Source: Pseudomonadota bacterium (GTDB lineage: Bacteria > Pseudomonadota > Alphaproteobacteria > Rhizobiales > Hyphomicrobiaceae). Taken from it: a stretch of 64,000 nucleotides of DNA. The position numbers and the translations under genes were made by a program. Below, one piece after another: positions 1 to 10,245 of the stretch. The stretch spans positions 1 through 64,000 of the forward strand of contig JAEZRM010000065.1 of NCBI GenBank assembly GCA_023412805.1, given 5' to 3'. The notes beneath the pieces are model-generated. The model searched no databases, was not told the origin of the DNA, and worked only from the letters and a program-made list of their open reading frames with translations. How positions within the stretch are numbered: the first letter of the stretch is position 1; the number at the start of each line of letters is the position of its first letter.

Positions 1-21
1 CCCCCCCCCCCCGGCGGCCGC
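1..21. other. poly-C run followed by a NotI-type octamer at the window edge
   Basis: The first 12 bases are an uninterrupted C run, followed by GGCGGCCGC, which contains the octamer GCGGCCGC at 14-21. It abuts the stop codon (22-24) of the first gene. It may be natural downstream sequence or an assembly or cloning edge; the window alone cannot decide. Confidence 0.5.
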
Positions 22-1722
22 CTAATAGCCCATCTTCTTCTTCAGCTCCTGGTCGAGCCATAAGCGCGCGTAGATTGGACCGGGGCGCACTGCGCCGGCA
101 CGCAGCTCACCGTTGTAGTTCTTCACCCACGGCCACCACGCTGTGTAGAGGTATGGCGTCGGCAACCAGATGTACGGCGCCTTGTCGAGTATCTCGATCG
201 TCATCTCCTTGAGAGCCTTCTGGCGCTTGGCCTCATCCGGCTCCTGATAGACGTCGTCCATCTTCTTGTCGTACTCGGGATCCGACCAGCCCGAAGGATT
301 CCACGTCTGGCCAGTGGTGAAAGACTTGCGGATCGTGGTGGTCGGGTTCGTGTGGCCGTTGTTCATGAAGTAGCCGGCAGTCATCTTGCGCGCGGTCATG
401 GCCGAGAGGAAGGCCGCATACTCCATGGGCTGGATCTCGATCTTCACGCCAACCTGCTCGAGATAAGCGGCGACGAGCGGCAGCAGCTCCATGTGATCGG
501 CATTGCACGAGCAGACCTGCACCTTGAAGGTGAAGCCCTTCGGATGCCCGGCTTCGGCAAGAAGCTTCTTGGCCTTGGCGGGATCGTACTTGAAGAGCTC
601 CTGCACCGATGCCGGCATCTCCGAGAGCGGCTGGAAATAGCCCTTGTAGTCCGGGTGCATGGGATAGGCGAACATCTCGGCGTGGCCATTGTAGTAGGCC
701 TTGACGATCTCCTCCTTGTTGACGGCGTAGTTGAGCGCACGCCTCACACGCACGTCGTCGAAAGGCTTCTCCGCAACCTGGAAGGCGAGGAACGTGCCGG
801 ACATATTAAGCCAGCGCGACCACTTGAGCTGCGGCGTGGTCTTCTTGAGATTGTCGACAGCCTGCCAGCGGATCATCTCGAGAATGTCGAGCTTCGCGGT
901 GCGCAGTGAGGCGTGCTGCGTCGCCTCGTCCTTGATCGTCTGATAGATCACCTTATCGACGAGCGGCAGCTTGACCTTCTCGCCGCCGATCGTGTCGCTA
1001 TCCCAATAGTTCGGATTTTTCGTGTAGGTGTTCGAACTGCCCGAGACGAAATCCGTCATCAGGAAGGGACCAGTGCCGTTGGCATTCTTCCAGTTGGCAA
1101 TACCGGCATCGACCACTTCTTTGGGATAGATGCACGAGAAGTAACCCCAGCCGAAGCGATAGTCCCACTCGGCAAAGTGGTGCTTCATATTGAAGACAAT
1201 GGTGTGCTTGTCAGGCGTCTCGACCTTATCGACGTGATCGAAGTAGCCGCGAATGCGCTTGGGGCTCCCGTCTAGACGGTTGTAGGAGAAGAGAACATCC
1301 TCCGAGGTGAACTCACGCGACTTCATGACCCCCTCTTTCTCGGGGAACATGATGCCTTTGCGGAGTTTGATCTCGACGCGCAGCGGGTTCTGCTTCCACT
1401 CCCAGCTTTCCGCCAGCTCGCCGCGAATAGCGTCCGAGGGCAGCCACGCATCGGCATAGAATGGATGCGGGCCGCCGTTCTTCACCGACTTCGTGAGATC
1501 AGCAGCAAAAAGCTGCTCGCAATAGTGGCCAATGTCGTGGTTCTGCTTCCAGTTCCAGTCGGCCGGATCAAAGGACAGCGCGGATAGCGTCGGATAGACC
1601 GTGCCGAGCGTGAGCGTGCCGCCGGGCTTTGGCTTTTCTGCCAGTGCCGTACTCATCGACAAAGCAAGCGTCATGACTGCTGCGGCGCCGAGCCGGAGCG
1701 GCACTGCCAAGTGGTGTCGCAT
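22..1722 (-). CDS. ABC transporter substrate-binding protein, peptide/opine family (SBP_bac_5)
   Basis: A 566-residue periplasmic binding protein of the DppA/OppA type, expected to capture an oligopeptide, opine or similar solute for the permeases encoded just upstream. Residues 1-28 form a signal peptide (basic start, hydrophobic stretch, cleavage near ALA-E). The mature protein begins with the family's PGGTLTLG strand and later contains VRRALNYAVNKEEIV, the usual conserved helix of cluster C binding proteins. The ATG at 1722 is preceded by GGGAGGA. It is the last gene of a dppB-dppC-SBP unit, 56 bp after the permease. This unit has no ATPase genes of its own. The ligand cannot be told from sequence. 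Confidence 0.93.
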   Translation of the reverse strand: MRHHLAVPLRLGAAAVMTLALSMSTALAEKPKPGGTLTLGTVYPTLSALSFDPADWNWKQNHDIGHYCEQLFAADLTKSVKNGGPHPFYADAWLPSDAIRGELAESWEWKQNPLRVEIKLRKGIMFPEKEGVMKSREFTSEDVLFSYNRLDGSPKRIRGYFDHVDKVETPDKHTIVFNMKHHFAEWDYRFGWGYFSCIYPKEVVDAGIANWKNANGTGPFLMTDFVSGSSNTYTKNPNYWDSDTIGGEKVKLPLVDKVIYQTIKDEATQHASLRTAKLDILEMIRWQAVDNLKKTTPQLKWSRWLNMSGTFLAFQVAEKPFDDVRVRRALNYAVNKEEIVKAYYNGHAEMFAYPMHPDYKGYFQPLSEMPASVQELFKYDPAKAKKLLAEAGHPKGFTFKVQVCSCNADHMELLPLVAAYLEQVGVKIEIQPMEYAAFLSAMTARKMTAGYFMNNGHTNPTTTIRKSFTTGQTWNPSGWSDPEYDKKMDDVYQEPDEAKRQKALKEMTIEILDKAPYIWLPTPYLYTAWWPWVKNYNGELRAGAVRPGPIYARLWLDQELKKKMGY

Positions 1723-1778
1723 GTCGTCCTCCCAGTGTTTGCAATTTGGCCATTCCGGCTTCTGTTGATGAGTTGGCG

Positions 1779-2663
1779 CTATCTGGAACCTCTCATACGG
1801 GGATCCAGAAGGTCACGAAGTGCATCGCCGAACATGTTCGTCGAGTACACGACGAGTGTCAGACATAGGCCAGGCGCCAGCGCGAGCCAGGGCCCCTGGA
1901 ACATGAAAGTTCGCCCGGCGCCCGAGAGCATACCGCCCCACGTCGGTGCAGGCGGTGGAACGCCGAGACCCAGGAACGAGAGACCGGACTCGGCCAGTAT
2001 GACGGTGCCGACGCGCGTGGTGAATAGCACGATGATAGGCGGCATGACGTTCGGCAGAATGTGCCGCCAGAGAATGCGCGGTGTACGCGCACCGACCGAC
2101 TGCGCGGCATGGACGTACATATTCTCGCGCACGCTTATGACGGCGCTGCGGATGATGCGTGATCCGGCAATGCCGAGCAGCAGTCCGAGAGTTCCGATGA
2201 TCTGCGGCATCCCCGGACCGAGCACGGAGACCACGACAATGAGAATTATGAGATCAGGGAAGCTCATCCACGCATCGACGAAGCGCTGCGTGATCATGTC
2301 AAAGCGGCCACCGAGGTAACCCGTCAGGATACCGAGAACGACGGATATGATCGTGGCGAGGCCCGCCGCACAAAAGCCGATGATCACGGAGAGCTGCGCG
2401 CCGTAGAGGCAGCGCGAGAACATGTCACGACCGAGATTATCCGTGCCGAAGGGATGCTGCCACGAGGGCGGCTTCAGGCGATTGAGCGGCGAGATCTGAT
2501 TCATTCCGTAGGGCGCGAGGAAGTCGGCAAATATCCCGCAGAAGAGGAATAGGAGGAATATGATCGCGCCGGCCGCGCCGAGCGGCTTTTCCTTGAACAA
2601 TCGGACGACAAAGGTAGCGAACGGGCCGCGCCGTCGGACTGCGGGCTCCGATATACTCGCCAT
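1779..2663 (-). CDS. ABC transporter permease, DppC/OppC type
   Basis: A 294-residue inner-membrane permease. The N-terminal cytoplasmic tail and first helix are followed by the OppC-type periplasmic segment with HPFGTDNLGRDMFSR, typical of DppC/OppC proteins. The cytoplasmic EAA loop is seen as AAQSVGARTPRILWRHILPN, and the C-terminal LLDPRMRGSR is the usual family ending. Its ATG shares one base with the TGA of the upstream dppB-type gene (TGATG), so the two are translationally coupled. It should pair with that permease. The ATPases probably come from the other Dpp-like operon in this window, which is inference. Confidence 0.93.
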   Translation of the reverse strand: MASISEPAVRRRGPFATFVVRLFKEKPLGAAGAIIFLLFLFCGIFADFLAPYGMNQISPLNRLKPPSWQHPFGTDNLGRDMFSRCLYGAQLSVIIGFCAAGLATIISVVLGILTGYLGGRFDMITQRFVDAWMSFPDLIILIVVVSVLGPGMPQIIGTLGLLLGIAGSRIIRSAVISVRENMYVHAAQSVGARTPRILWRHILPNVMPPIIVLFTTRVGTVILAESGLSFLGLGVPPPAPTWGGMLSGAGRTFMFQGPWLALAPGLCLTLVVYSTNMFGDALRDLLDPRMRGSR

Positions 2664-3619
2664 CAGCGATACCTCACTCTGGGATCGAGCAGGCCGTAGC
2701 TCAGGTCGATGACGAGATTGAGTAGCATGATCGCAACACCGACGACGAGAAACACGCCGGTGATGATCGGATAGTCGCGTTGATAGACAGCGTCGAGCAG
2801 CAGGAGCCCCATGCCCGGAATGACGAAAATCTGCTCCATGATCACCGCGCCGCCGATGAGCAGCGGCGCCTGCACGCCGATCAGTGTCACGACCGGTATC
2901 AGCGCATTACGAAGCGCGTGACGCGCGACCACCAGCCGCTCGCTCAAACCTTTGGCCCAGGCGGTGCGGATATAGTCCTGGCGCAACACTTCGAGCATCA
3001 TTGTTCGCGTGAGCCGCATGGATACGGCGGAGAGCGCGGTGCCGAGAATGATGGCGGGCAGGATCATCTGCTTGAGATTCTGAATGGGATCTTCGGTGAA
3101 GGGCACGAAGCGAACTTCCGGTGACCAACCCCACCAGATCGAGGGAAACACCATCACCATTGTGCCGGTCCAGAAGCTCGGCACCGCCAGCATGAGAATG
3201 GAGAAGGAGCGCGCGATGTAGTCGCCGGTCGTATCCTGCCGGATGGCCGAGTAGACGCCGATCGGTATTGCCACCAAAAGCGCGACGACAAGGGCGAGAA
3301 AGCCGAGCTCCAGCGTGACCGGCATCCGCGCGAACAAGAGTTCGCTCACCGGCGTATTCTGCCAAAGCGACTGTCCGAAATCGCCGCGAAAGAGGATGCC
3401 GCCCATCCAGCGGCCGTACTGCTCCCACATGGGCCTGTCGAGCCCAAGGGCCGCGATCAGTTGATCGCGGGTGAGCTTACTGGCACTGACGTCGTTCTGG
3501 CTCAGCATGAGGTCGATCACGTCACCCGGGATCAACCGCACTGTCACGAACACGATCAGGCTCGCGAAGAACAACGTCGGCACCAACGCCAGAAGGCGCC
3601 GGGCGACATACGTCTTCAT
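2663..3619 (-). CDS. ABC transporter permease, DppB/OppB type
   Basis: A 318-residue inner-membrane permease opening with MKTYVARRLLALVPTLF, the standard DppB first helix. The family's RLIPGD segment, the EAA loop (RTAWAKGLSERLVVARHALR) and the C-terminal DLSYGLLDPRVRYR are all present. It is the first gene of the three-gene unit running to 22. A nested inverted repeat lies about 46-70 bp upstream of its ATG and could be an operator. Confidence 0.93.
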   Translation of the reverse strand: MKTYVARRLLALVPTLFFASLIVFVTVRLIPGDVIDLMLSQNDVSASKLTRDQLIAALGLDRPMWEQYGRWMGGILFRGDFGQSLWQNTPVSELLFARMPVTLELGFLALVVALLVAIPIGVYSAIRQDTTGDYIARSFSILMLAVPSFWTGTMVMVFPSIWWGWSPEVRFVPFTEDPIQNLKQMILPAIILGTALSAVSMRLTRTMMLEVLRQDYIRTAWAKGLSERLVVARHALRNALIPVVTLIGVQAPLLIGGAVIMEQIFVIPGMGLLLLDAVYQRDYPIITGVFLVVGVAIMLLNLVIDLSYGLLDPRVRYR

Positions 3620-3664
3620 TATGCTTTTTCTTTCATTCCTCCCTTATGACGGCAGAATGCCCGT

Positions 3665-3689
3665 ACGATCCCGGCCTTGCAAGGATCGT
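3665..3689. promoter_or_regulatory. nested inverted repeat upstream of the dppB-type gene
   Basis: ACGATCC (3665-3671) is the exact reverse complement of GGATCGT (3683-3689), and the spacer contains the perfect 10-bp palindrome CCTTGCAAGG (3675-3684). It lies 46-70 bp upstream of the start at 3619, in the gap to the L,D-transpeptidase gene. It could be an operator for the transporter unit or a hairpin in the read-through transcript. There is no U-tract on the minus strand, so a terminator is unlikely. Confidence 0.3.
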
Positions 3690-3767
3690 TTTGGCCCGAT
3701 GCCGTCAGGGAGCACGCACGGTCTGGAATTCGCGGCTGCCGAAGATCGAGAGATCAGTGGGGGATGA

Positions 3768-4346
3768 TCAGCCCCTGAACCGCTGCCAGGTGACGGTTAC
3801 ACGCGTGCCCACGGGAATGCGTGGATAGAGATCCAGCACATCGCGATTATACATTCGAATACAGCCCTTCGAGGCTGCGGTTCCAATGGTCCAGGGCGCA
3901 TCCGTGCCATGAATGCGATACAGCGTGGAGCCGAGATAGAGCGCGCGCACGCCGAGCGGATTCATCGGGTGCCCGCCTGGCACATGCGAGGGAAGGCGAG
4001 GGTTCTCGCGGCGCATTTCCGCTGTAGGTGTCCAGCCAGGATTCTGCCGCTTGTCGGAGACATGCGTCACGCCCTGCCAGCGGCTTTTCTCGCGCGGGAC
4101 CGCAATGGGATAGCTGATCGCAACACCCGGGCGCTGGATCCAATACAGGCGGCGATCCCCGAAGCTGACGATGATCTGGCCCGGTGCGTGCCGTCGATTG
4201 AAGGATACGACCTCGCGTGAGCCGCCCTCCCAGAGGAATGAAAAGAAGCTCTGCGCGTTGGCAGCAGCGGTTCCGAACAACAAAGCCGGAAGCGTGCAGG
4301 CAAGGATAGAAAGAGCTCGGAGAATGTGCACGGCGCTGGTCCCCAT
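3768..4346 (-). CDS. L,D-transpeptidase, YkuD-domain cell-wall enzyme
   Basis: A 192-residue secreted protein with a signal peptide ending near ANA-Q (residue 31). The YkuD domain fills the rest. It contains YRIHGTDAPWTIG, with catalytic-site His146, followed by SKGCIRM with nucleophile Cys162 and Arg164, the complete family motif. Such enzymes make 3-3 crosslinks in peptidoglycan or attach proteins to it in the periplasm. It is small and has no visible extra binding domain, a common size in alphaproteobacteria. The ATG at 4346 has no obvious Shine-Dalgarno sequence; an in-frame GTG at 4331 follows GGGGA and is an alternative start. It lies between two Dpp-like transporter units on the same strand. 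Confidence 0.93.
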   Translation of the reverse strand: MGTSAVHILRALSILACTLPALLFGTAAANAQSFFSFLWEGGSREVVSFNRRHAPGQIIVSFGDRRLYWIQRPGVAISYPIAVPREKSRWQGVTHVSDKRQNPGWTPTAEMRRENPRLPSHVPGGHPMNPLGVRALYLGSTLYRIHGTDAPWTIGTAASKGCIRMYNRDVLDLYPRIPVGTRVTVTWQRFRG

Positions 4347-4385
4347 TACTAAGCGAGGATTGAAGCACAGCCATAACGATGGCGG

Positions 4386-4395
4386 GTCACGTGAC
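4386..4395. promoter_or_regulatory. perfect palindrome GTCACGTGAC upstream of the L,D-transpeptidase gene
   Basis: A 10-bp perfect palindrome containing CACGTG, 40-49 bp upstream of the L,D-transpeptidase start. It could be a small operator half. The regulator is unknown, and a palindrome this short can occur by chance. Confidence 0.2.
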
Positions 4396-4491
4396 GTTCA
4401 TCGTGAATGGTGCGAGCCCATCGATCAAGTGCTTAACGCGGCGAATGGTTATCCTGCATCGGAGCTTAAGTATGGCACGAAGACGACACTC

Positions 4492-5379
4492 TCATTGCTC
4501 CCGCGGATCGAGCGCGTCGCGTAAGCCGTCGCCAAGCAGGTTGAAACCAAGCACGACCAGGACGATCGCGATGCCAGGCGAGATCGACATCCACGGCGCG
4601 CTATCCATGTAGTTCTTGGCCGTATTCAGCATCGATCCCCACGAGGGTGCTGGAGGCTGTTGGCCGAGGCCGAGAAATGAAAGGCTCGCCTCGGCGATGA
4701 TGGCCGTCGCTACTGTCAGCGTTGCCTGGACGACCAGCGGCGCGAAGATATTCGGCGTAATGTGGCGCAGCAGGATAAGGCGGTTCGGCACGCCGACGGC
4801 CCGTGCGCCCTCGACAAAATCCTCGGTCTTTACTGCGAGCACCTGGCCGCGCGTAAGGCGCACGAATATCGGCACCTGCGAGAGGCCGATGGCAATCATG
4901 GCATTCGTGAGAGAGGGACCGAGTGCGGCAGCAAGCGCGATGGCGAGGATCAGGAAGGGTACGGCGAGCAGTGCGTCCGTCGCGCGTGAGATAATCGCGT
5001 CGAGCCAGCCACCGAACCATCCCGCTACGAGACCGATTGGCATCCCGACAAACAGCGCGATGAAAACGGACACCACGCCTGCATAGAGCGAGGCAATACC
5101 GCCGTGGATGAGACGCGAGAGGATATCGCGGCCGATCTCGTCGGTGCCGAGCCAGTGCATCGCGGACGGCGCCTTCCTCAGCATGAGAAAGTTCGTCTTG
5201 TTGGGATCGTAGGGCGCGATCCATGCTGCGAAGACCGCCAGCACGACGAAGACGAGCACGAGAACTGCACCGAACAATGCGCTCGGATTGGCCATGAACT
5301 TGGCGAGTGCGCGATTGCGCCGCTGTGCCAATGCCTCGGCGCCCGCCGTGGAAGTCGCGGCTGGAGACGTGGCCGTCAT
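4492..5379 (-). CDS. ABC transporter permease, DppC/OppC type
   Basis: A 295-residue permease. The open frame extends upstream to 5460, but the start at 5379 (MTATSPAATS) is chosen because it forms an ATGA overlap with the stop of the upstream DppB-type gene, and the residues before it look non-coding. Family marks are the periplasmic segment HWLGTDEIGRDILSR, the EAA loop GARAVGVPNRLILLRHI, and the ending DGLRDALDPREQ. It is the last gene of the operon dppD-dppF-SBP-dppB-dppC. Confidence 0.93.
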   Translation of the reverse strand: MTATSPAATSTAGAEALAQRRNRALAKFMANPSALFGAVLVLVFVVLAVFAAWIAPYDPNKTNFLMLRKAPSAMHWLGTDEIGRDILSRLIHGGIASLYAGVVSVFIALFVGMPIGLVAGWFGGWLDAIISRATDALLAVPFLILAIALAAALGPSLTNAMIAIGLSQVPIFVRLTRGQVLAVKTEDFVEGARAVGVPNRLILLRHITPNIFAPLVVQATLTVATAIIAEASLSFLGLGQQPPAPSWGSMLNTAKNYMDSAPWMSISPGIAIVLVVLGFNLLGDGLRDALDPREQ

Positions 5380-6320
5380 GTGGTACGCAGCCTCGGGTTG
5401 ATCACGATGTAGAGCACATCGGCGATGAGGTTCATCAGGATGAAGGCGACGGCCGTGCACAGCACGACACCCTGCACGACGCCGTAGTCCCGGTTGAACA
5501 CGGCATCGACGATCAGCTTACCGAAGCCCGGGATCGTGAAAACCTGCTCCGTCAGGACTGCGCCCGCCAGAAGCTGGCCGAAGAGCAGCGTCGAGAGCGT
5601 GACAATCGGCACGAGCGCATTGCGCAGCGCGTGCTTCAAAACGACGGTCGGCTCCATAAGCCCCTTGGCACGTGCCGTGCGGACATAGTCGAGGCGCAGC
5701 ACCTCCAGCATGGCCGAGCGCGTATGGCGCATGAGCGTCGCGGCTAGGCCCGTGCCGAGCACGAAGGCCGGCATGATCGTCGTGCGAAAGGCCTCCACGG
5801 GATCATCGAACACCGAGACGAAGCCGGAGGCTGGCAGCCATTGCAGGTTCACTGAAACGAAGAGAATGAGAATGATACCGAGCCAGAAATTCGGGATCGA
5901 CAGGCCAGAAAGCGAGATAGCGTTGGCGAGATAGTCGAGCCACGTGCCCTTCTTGACGGCCGACAGCACGCCCGTCGGAATGCCGATCAACAAGGCGATG
6001 ATGAGCGAGGCGACAGCGAGCTGGATCGTCACCGGAAGCGTCTGGGCGATCAGCTCGGTCACGGGGGCGCCCGTGCGCAGCGAAGCGCCGAAGTTGCCGG
6101 AAGCCACCTCCTTGAGCCAGATCAGGAACTGCACGACGATAGGCCGGTCGAAGCCATAGAGCTTGCGCAGTTCCTCAAGCACAACCGGATCGCGCTCCTC
6201 GCCCGCCATGACGAGAAGTGGGTCTCCCGGCAGCATACGCTGCAGGATGAAGACGAACACCATCACGAGAAACAGCGTCGGGATGGCGACAAGCAGACGC
6301 CGCAGGATGAGCGACCACAT
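5376..6320 (-). CDS. ABC transporter permease, DppB/OppB type
   Basis: A 314-residue permease with the standard N-terminal helix (RRLLVAIPTLFLVMVFVF), the RMLPGDP segment, an EAA loop (RTARAKGLMEPTVVLKHALR) and C-terminal VLYIVINPRLRTT. It follows the binding-protein gene by 59 bp and overlaps the next permease by four bases (ATGA). With that permease it should form the membrane channel of the complete importer in this region. Confidence 0.93.
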   Translation of the reverse strand: MWSLILRRLLVAIPTLFLVMVFVFILQRMLPGDPLLVMAGEERDPVVLEELRKLYGFDRPIVVQFLIWLKEVASGNFGASLRTGAPVTELIAQTLPVTIQLAVASLIIALLIGIPTGVLSAVKKGTWLDYLANAISLSGLSIPNFWLGIILILFVSVNLQWLPASGFVSVFDDPVEAFRTTIMPAFVLGTGLAATLMRHTRSAMLEVLRLDYVRTARAKGLMEPTVVLKHALRNALVPIVTLSTLLFGQLLAGAVLTEQVFTIPGFGKLIVDAVFNRDYGVVQGVVLCTAVAFILMNLIADVLYIVINPRLRTT

Positions 6321-6379
6321 GAGAGCGCACTTCTCGATGCGACGCCTCCTGCAGCTCGCGTGCAGGAGGCGCCGAGATG

Positions 6380-7888
6380 CTACTTAAGCTTCACGTTGGC
6401 GAGGCGGATCATGCCATCGGGGTTCGGCACGAAGCCTTCGAGCTTAGCACTCGATGCCCAGATCCAGGCCGGCAGATAGAGGTAGATGATCGGCAGCTCG
6501 TCGCGCAGGATCTTGCCGGCGGCATCGAAGTGAACCTTGCGCGCCGCGGTGTCATAGACGACGCGCGAAGCGTTCAGCTCCTTGTCGACGGCGGGGTTGG
6601 AGTATTTCGTATCGTTGATACCGCCGCCGGTGGTCACGAACTGGTGGAGATTGCCATCCGGATCGACGCGTCCCGACCAGCCGACACGCGTCGCTTGGAA
6701 GTCGCCGGCCGTCTGCGACTTGAGCATGGTCGCGAACTCGCTCGAGCGCAGCTTGATGTCGATGCCCGCCTCGGAGGCCATGGCCTGGATGACCTGCGCG
6801 ACCTGCTGATCGACGGGCGAATTGGCGACCTGCATTTCGAAGCTGAACTTCTCGACACCCGCCTCCTTCAGCAGTGCCTTGGCCTTGGCGACATCGCGCT
6901 TCGGCGGCGGGAAGCTTTTGTCATAGTACGGGCTCGATGAGGGGAACGGCTGTGCCGTCGGCTCGAAGAGACCCTCGAACACGACCTGCGTCAGCGCCTC
7001 GCGATCGATGGAGAGCGAGAGCGCCTGACGCACACGCTTGTCCTTCCCGAGCGGTGTCTCGGAGCGTGCGCCGTTGTTCAGATTGATGGAGATGCCCTGA
7101 TAGCCGAGCCCGACGACGCTCTCGACCTTGAGTGCCTTGTCGCCCTTGGCCGACTTCACGTCGCTGGCAGCGAGACGCTCCAGCATGTCGAGCTGGCCCG
7201 AGCGAAGGTTGGCGAGCCGCACCGTCGAATCCGGGATCACGCGGAACGTCACCTTGTCGAAGTGGTATTTGTCCTTCTCCCAGTGATCGGCAAAGCGCTC
7301 GAGCACGATGCGATCGTTCTGCACGCGCTCGACGAACTTGAAAGGCCCCGAGCAGATCGGCTTCGGACCGACGGGCTTGTCGAAGCTCGCCGGCGACAGC
7401 ATCATGCCGGCGCGATCAGTGAGCTGCGCGAGCAGCGGCGCATCGGCCTGCTTGAGCTTGAAGACGACGGTCATCGGATCGACAACCTCGACAGAAGTCA
7501 CCGAGGCGACCTCGCTCTTGCGACGGCTCGTCTGGGATGTCTTGGCGCGCTCGATGTTAGCTTTCACGGCTGCCGCATCGAAGGGCGTGCCATCATGGAA
7601 TTTCACGCCGTCACGCAGCTTGAAGGTCACCGTCTTGCCTTCGTCGGAGACCGTCCAGCTCGTCGCGAGGCGCGGAACGATCTCCAGCTTCTCGTTGGTG
7701 TCGATGAGCTTGTCACACAATGCATTGAAGACGATGCGCCCGACGAACGTGCGCGCCTCGTGCGGATCGAGGATATCGGGATCTTCCTGCAGGCCGATGC
7801 GGATCTCGGATGCGGCAGCCGGTAGCGCAAAGAGCGCCGCTGCTGCCAGTACGGGCAGTCCTCGTATAAATCTTGCCAGCTTGGGCAT
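6380..7888 (-). CDS. ABC transporter substrate-binding protein, peptide/opine family (SBP_bac_5)
   Basis: A 502-residue periplasmic binding protein. The open frame runs upstream to 8308, but residues before the ATG at 7888 are Arg/Ser-rich shadow of the overlapping ATPase gene. The ATG at 7888 is preceded by AAGGAG and starts a clear signal peptide (MPKLARFIRG..., cleavage near AAA-S). The mature protein starts EIRIGLQEDPDILDP, typical of cluster C binding proteins, and includes KFHDGTPFDAAAVKANIERA and RVRQALSLSIDREAL. It is placed between the ATPase and permease genes of the same operon. The ligand is not deducible. Confidence 0.94.
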   Translation of the reverse strand: MPKLARFIRGLPVLAAAALFALPAAASEIRIGLQEDPDILDPHEARTFVGRIVFNALCDKLIDTNEKLEIVPRLATSWTVSDEGKTVTFKLRDGVKFHDGTPFDAAAVKANIERAKTSQTSRRKSEVASVTSVEVVDPMTVVFKLKQADAPLLAQLTDRAGMMLSPASFDKPVGPKPICSGPFKFVERVQNDRIVLERFADHWEKDKYHFDKVTFRVIPDSTVRLANLRSGQLDMLERLAASDVKSAKGDKALKVESVVGLGYQGISINLNNGARSETPLGKDKRVRQALSLSIDREALTQVVFEGLFEPTAQPFPSSSPYYDKSFPPPKRDVAKAKALLKEAGVEKFSFEMQVANSPVDQQVAQVIQAMASEAGIDIKLRSSEFATMLKSQTAGDFQATRVGWSGRVDPDGNLHQFVTTGGGINDTKYSNPAVDKELNASRVVYDTAARKVHFDAAGKILRDELPIIYLYLPAWIWASSAKLEGFVPNPDGMIRLANVKLK

Positions 7889-7904
7889 GTGATCATTCTC
7901 CTTG

Positions 7905-8995
<1,091 letters not shown>

Positions 8996-8999
<4 letters not shown>

Positions 9000-10033
9000 G
9001 CGGCAAGGCCTCCGACGTGCAGTTCGAGCGGCGCCTTGAAACAGGCAACCTGATGGCCAGGTGTGCTCGTCTCAAGGAGCGGCGGCACCTCGCTCGCGCA
9101 GCGCTCATCGGCGAACGGGCAACGGGTCGCAAAACGGCAGCCCGCAGGAAAGCGCTGCGGTGGCGGCACGGAGCCGGCAATCGTGGCGAGGCGCCCCTCG
9201 CGCTTGCCGAGCGAGGGGAGCGACCCGATCAGACCGAGCGTGTAAGGGTGCTGCGGGTCCGAAAAGATCGCGTCGACCGGGCCGGTCTCAACGAAGCGCC
9301 CCGCATACATGACGGCCACGCGATCAGCGACTTCAGCGACAACACCAAGGTCGTGCGTCACCAGGATCATGGCCATGCCGGCTTCACGCTGCAGCTCTGC
9401 AATGAGCGCCAGGATCTGCGCTTGGATGGTGACGTCGAGTGCGGTTGTCGGCTCGTCCGCGATCAGGAGGTCCGGGCGATTGACCAGCGCCATGGCGATC
9501 ATCACACGCTGGCGCATGCCGCCCGAAAGCTGATGCGGATAGGCATCGAGGCGCTTCTCGGCGGCCGGAATGCGCACGCGGCGGAGCACATCGAGTGCGC
9601 GCTCCCGCCCCTCCTGCTGGCTCACGCCATGATGGCGCACGACCGCCTCGGCAATCTGGTCGCCGATGCGGAAGGCCGGGTTGAGCGACGTCATCGGCTC
9701 CTGGAAAATCATCGCAAGGCGATTGCCGCGAAGATCCGCGAGCTGCTTGTGCGGCATGGCGAGCAGATCCTCGCCCTGAAAAAGGGCGCGGCCGCGTGTG
9801 ATCCGTGCGGGTGGACTTGCAAGCAGACCCATCACGGCGAGCGCCGTGATGCTCTTGCCACATCCGGATTCGCCGACAAGACAGAGCGTCTCGCCGCGCC
9901 CCAGGCGAAAACTGGCCCCATCGACGAGATCGACCCCGTGCCCGTCGAAGCGGATGGTCAGATCATCCACCGCGAGCACGTCATTCGTCGGAGCAGGCAC
10001 TCCGGCTTTCAAGCACAACCCTCCCCGCCGCAT
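8996..10033 (-). CDS. oligopeptide/dipeptide ABC transporter ATP-binding protein, DppD type
   Basis: A cytoplasmic ATPase of about 345 residues. Walker A is GESGCGKSITALAVMG, the Q-loop IFQEPMTSLNPAF, the signature LSGGMRQRVMIAMAL and Walker B LLIADEPTTALD. The oligo_HPY tail carries CRFATRCPFADERC. It is the first gene of the importer operon. The open frame can begin at a TTG (10072), but the ATG at 10033 is preferred because homology starts soon after. Neither has a strong ribosome site, so the exact start is uncertain. It diverges from the gntR gene at 10246, leaving 212 bp for both promoters. Confidence 0.92.
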
Positions 10034-10211
10034 GTGGCAATCGCCGATACGGCATTCAGAACTCCCACCCAATCATGAGCGGCTGGCATACCAACAAGTC
10101 AAGCGGCAAACCGGGCTACGGTCTGTCGGGCCGCGACGGATGAGTACTTCGGAAGGGTGGAAGCCCTCGCAGTGCCAGGAGCGATTGACTCTCCGGTCGA
10201 CCAGCACATAG

Positions 10212-10229
10212 AATTCGGAATTCCGAATT
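10212..10229. promoter_or_regulatory. perfect 18-bp palindrome, probable operator of the adjacent GntR regulator
   Basis: AATTCGGAATTCCGAATT is its own reverse complement. It sits 17-34 bp upstream of the gntR start and in the divergent region shared with the Dpp-type operon. FCD-subfamily GntR regulators commonly bind short palindromes near their own promoters. The position suggests autoregulation and possibly control of the divergent transporter. Binding is inferred, not shown. Confidence 0.55.
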
Positions 10230-10245
10230 TCATGAGAGCATCGCT

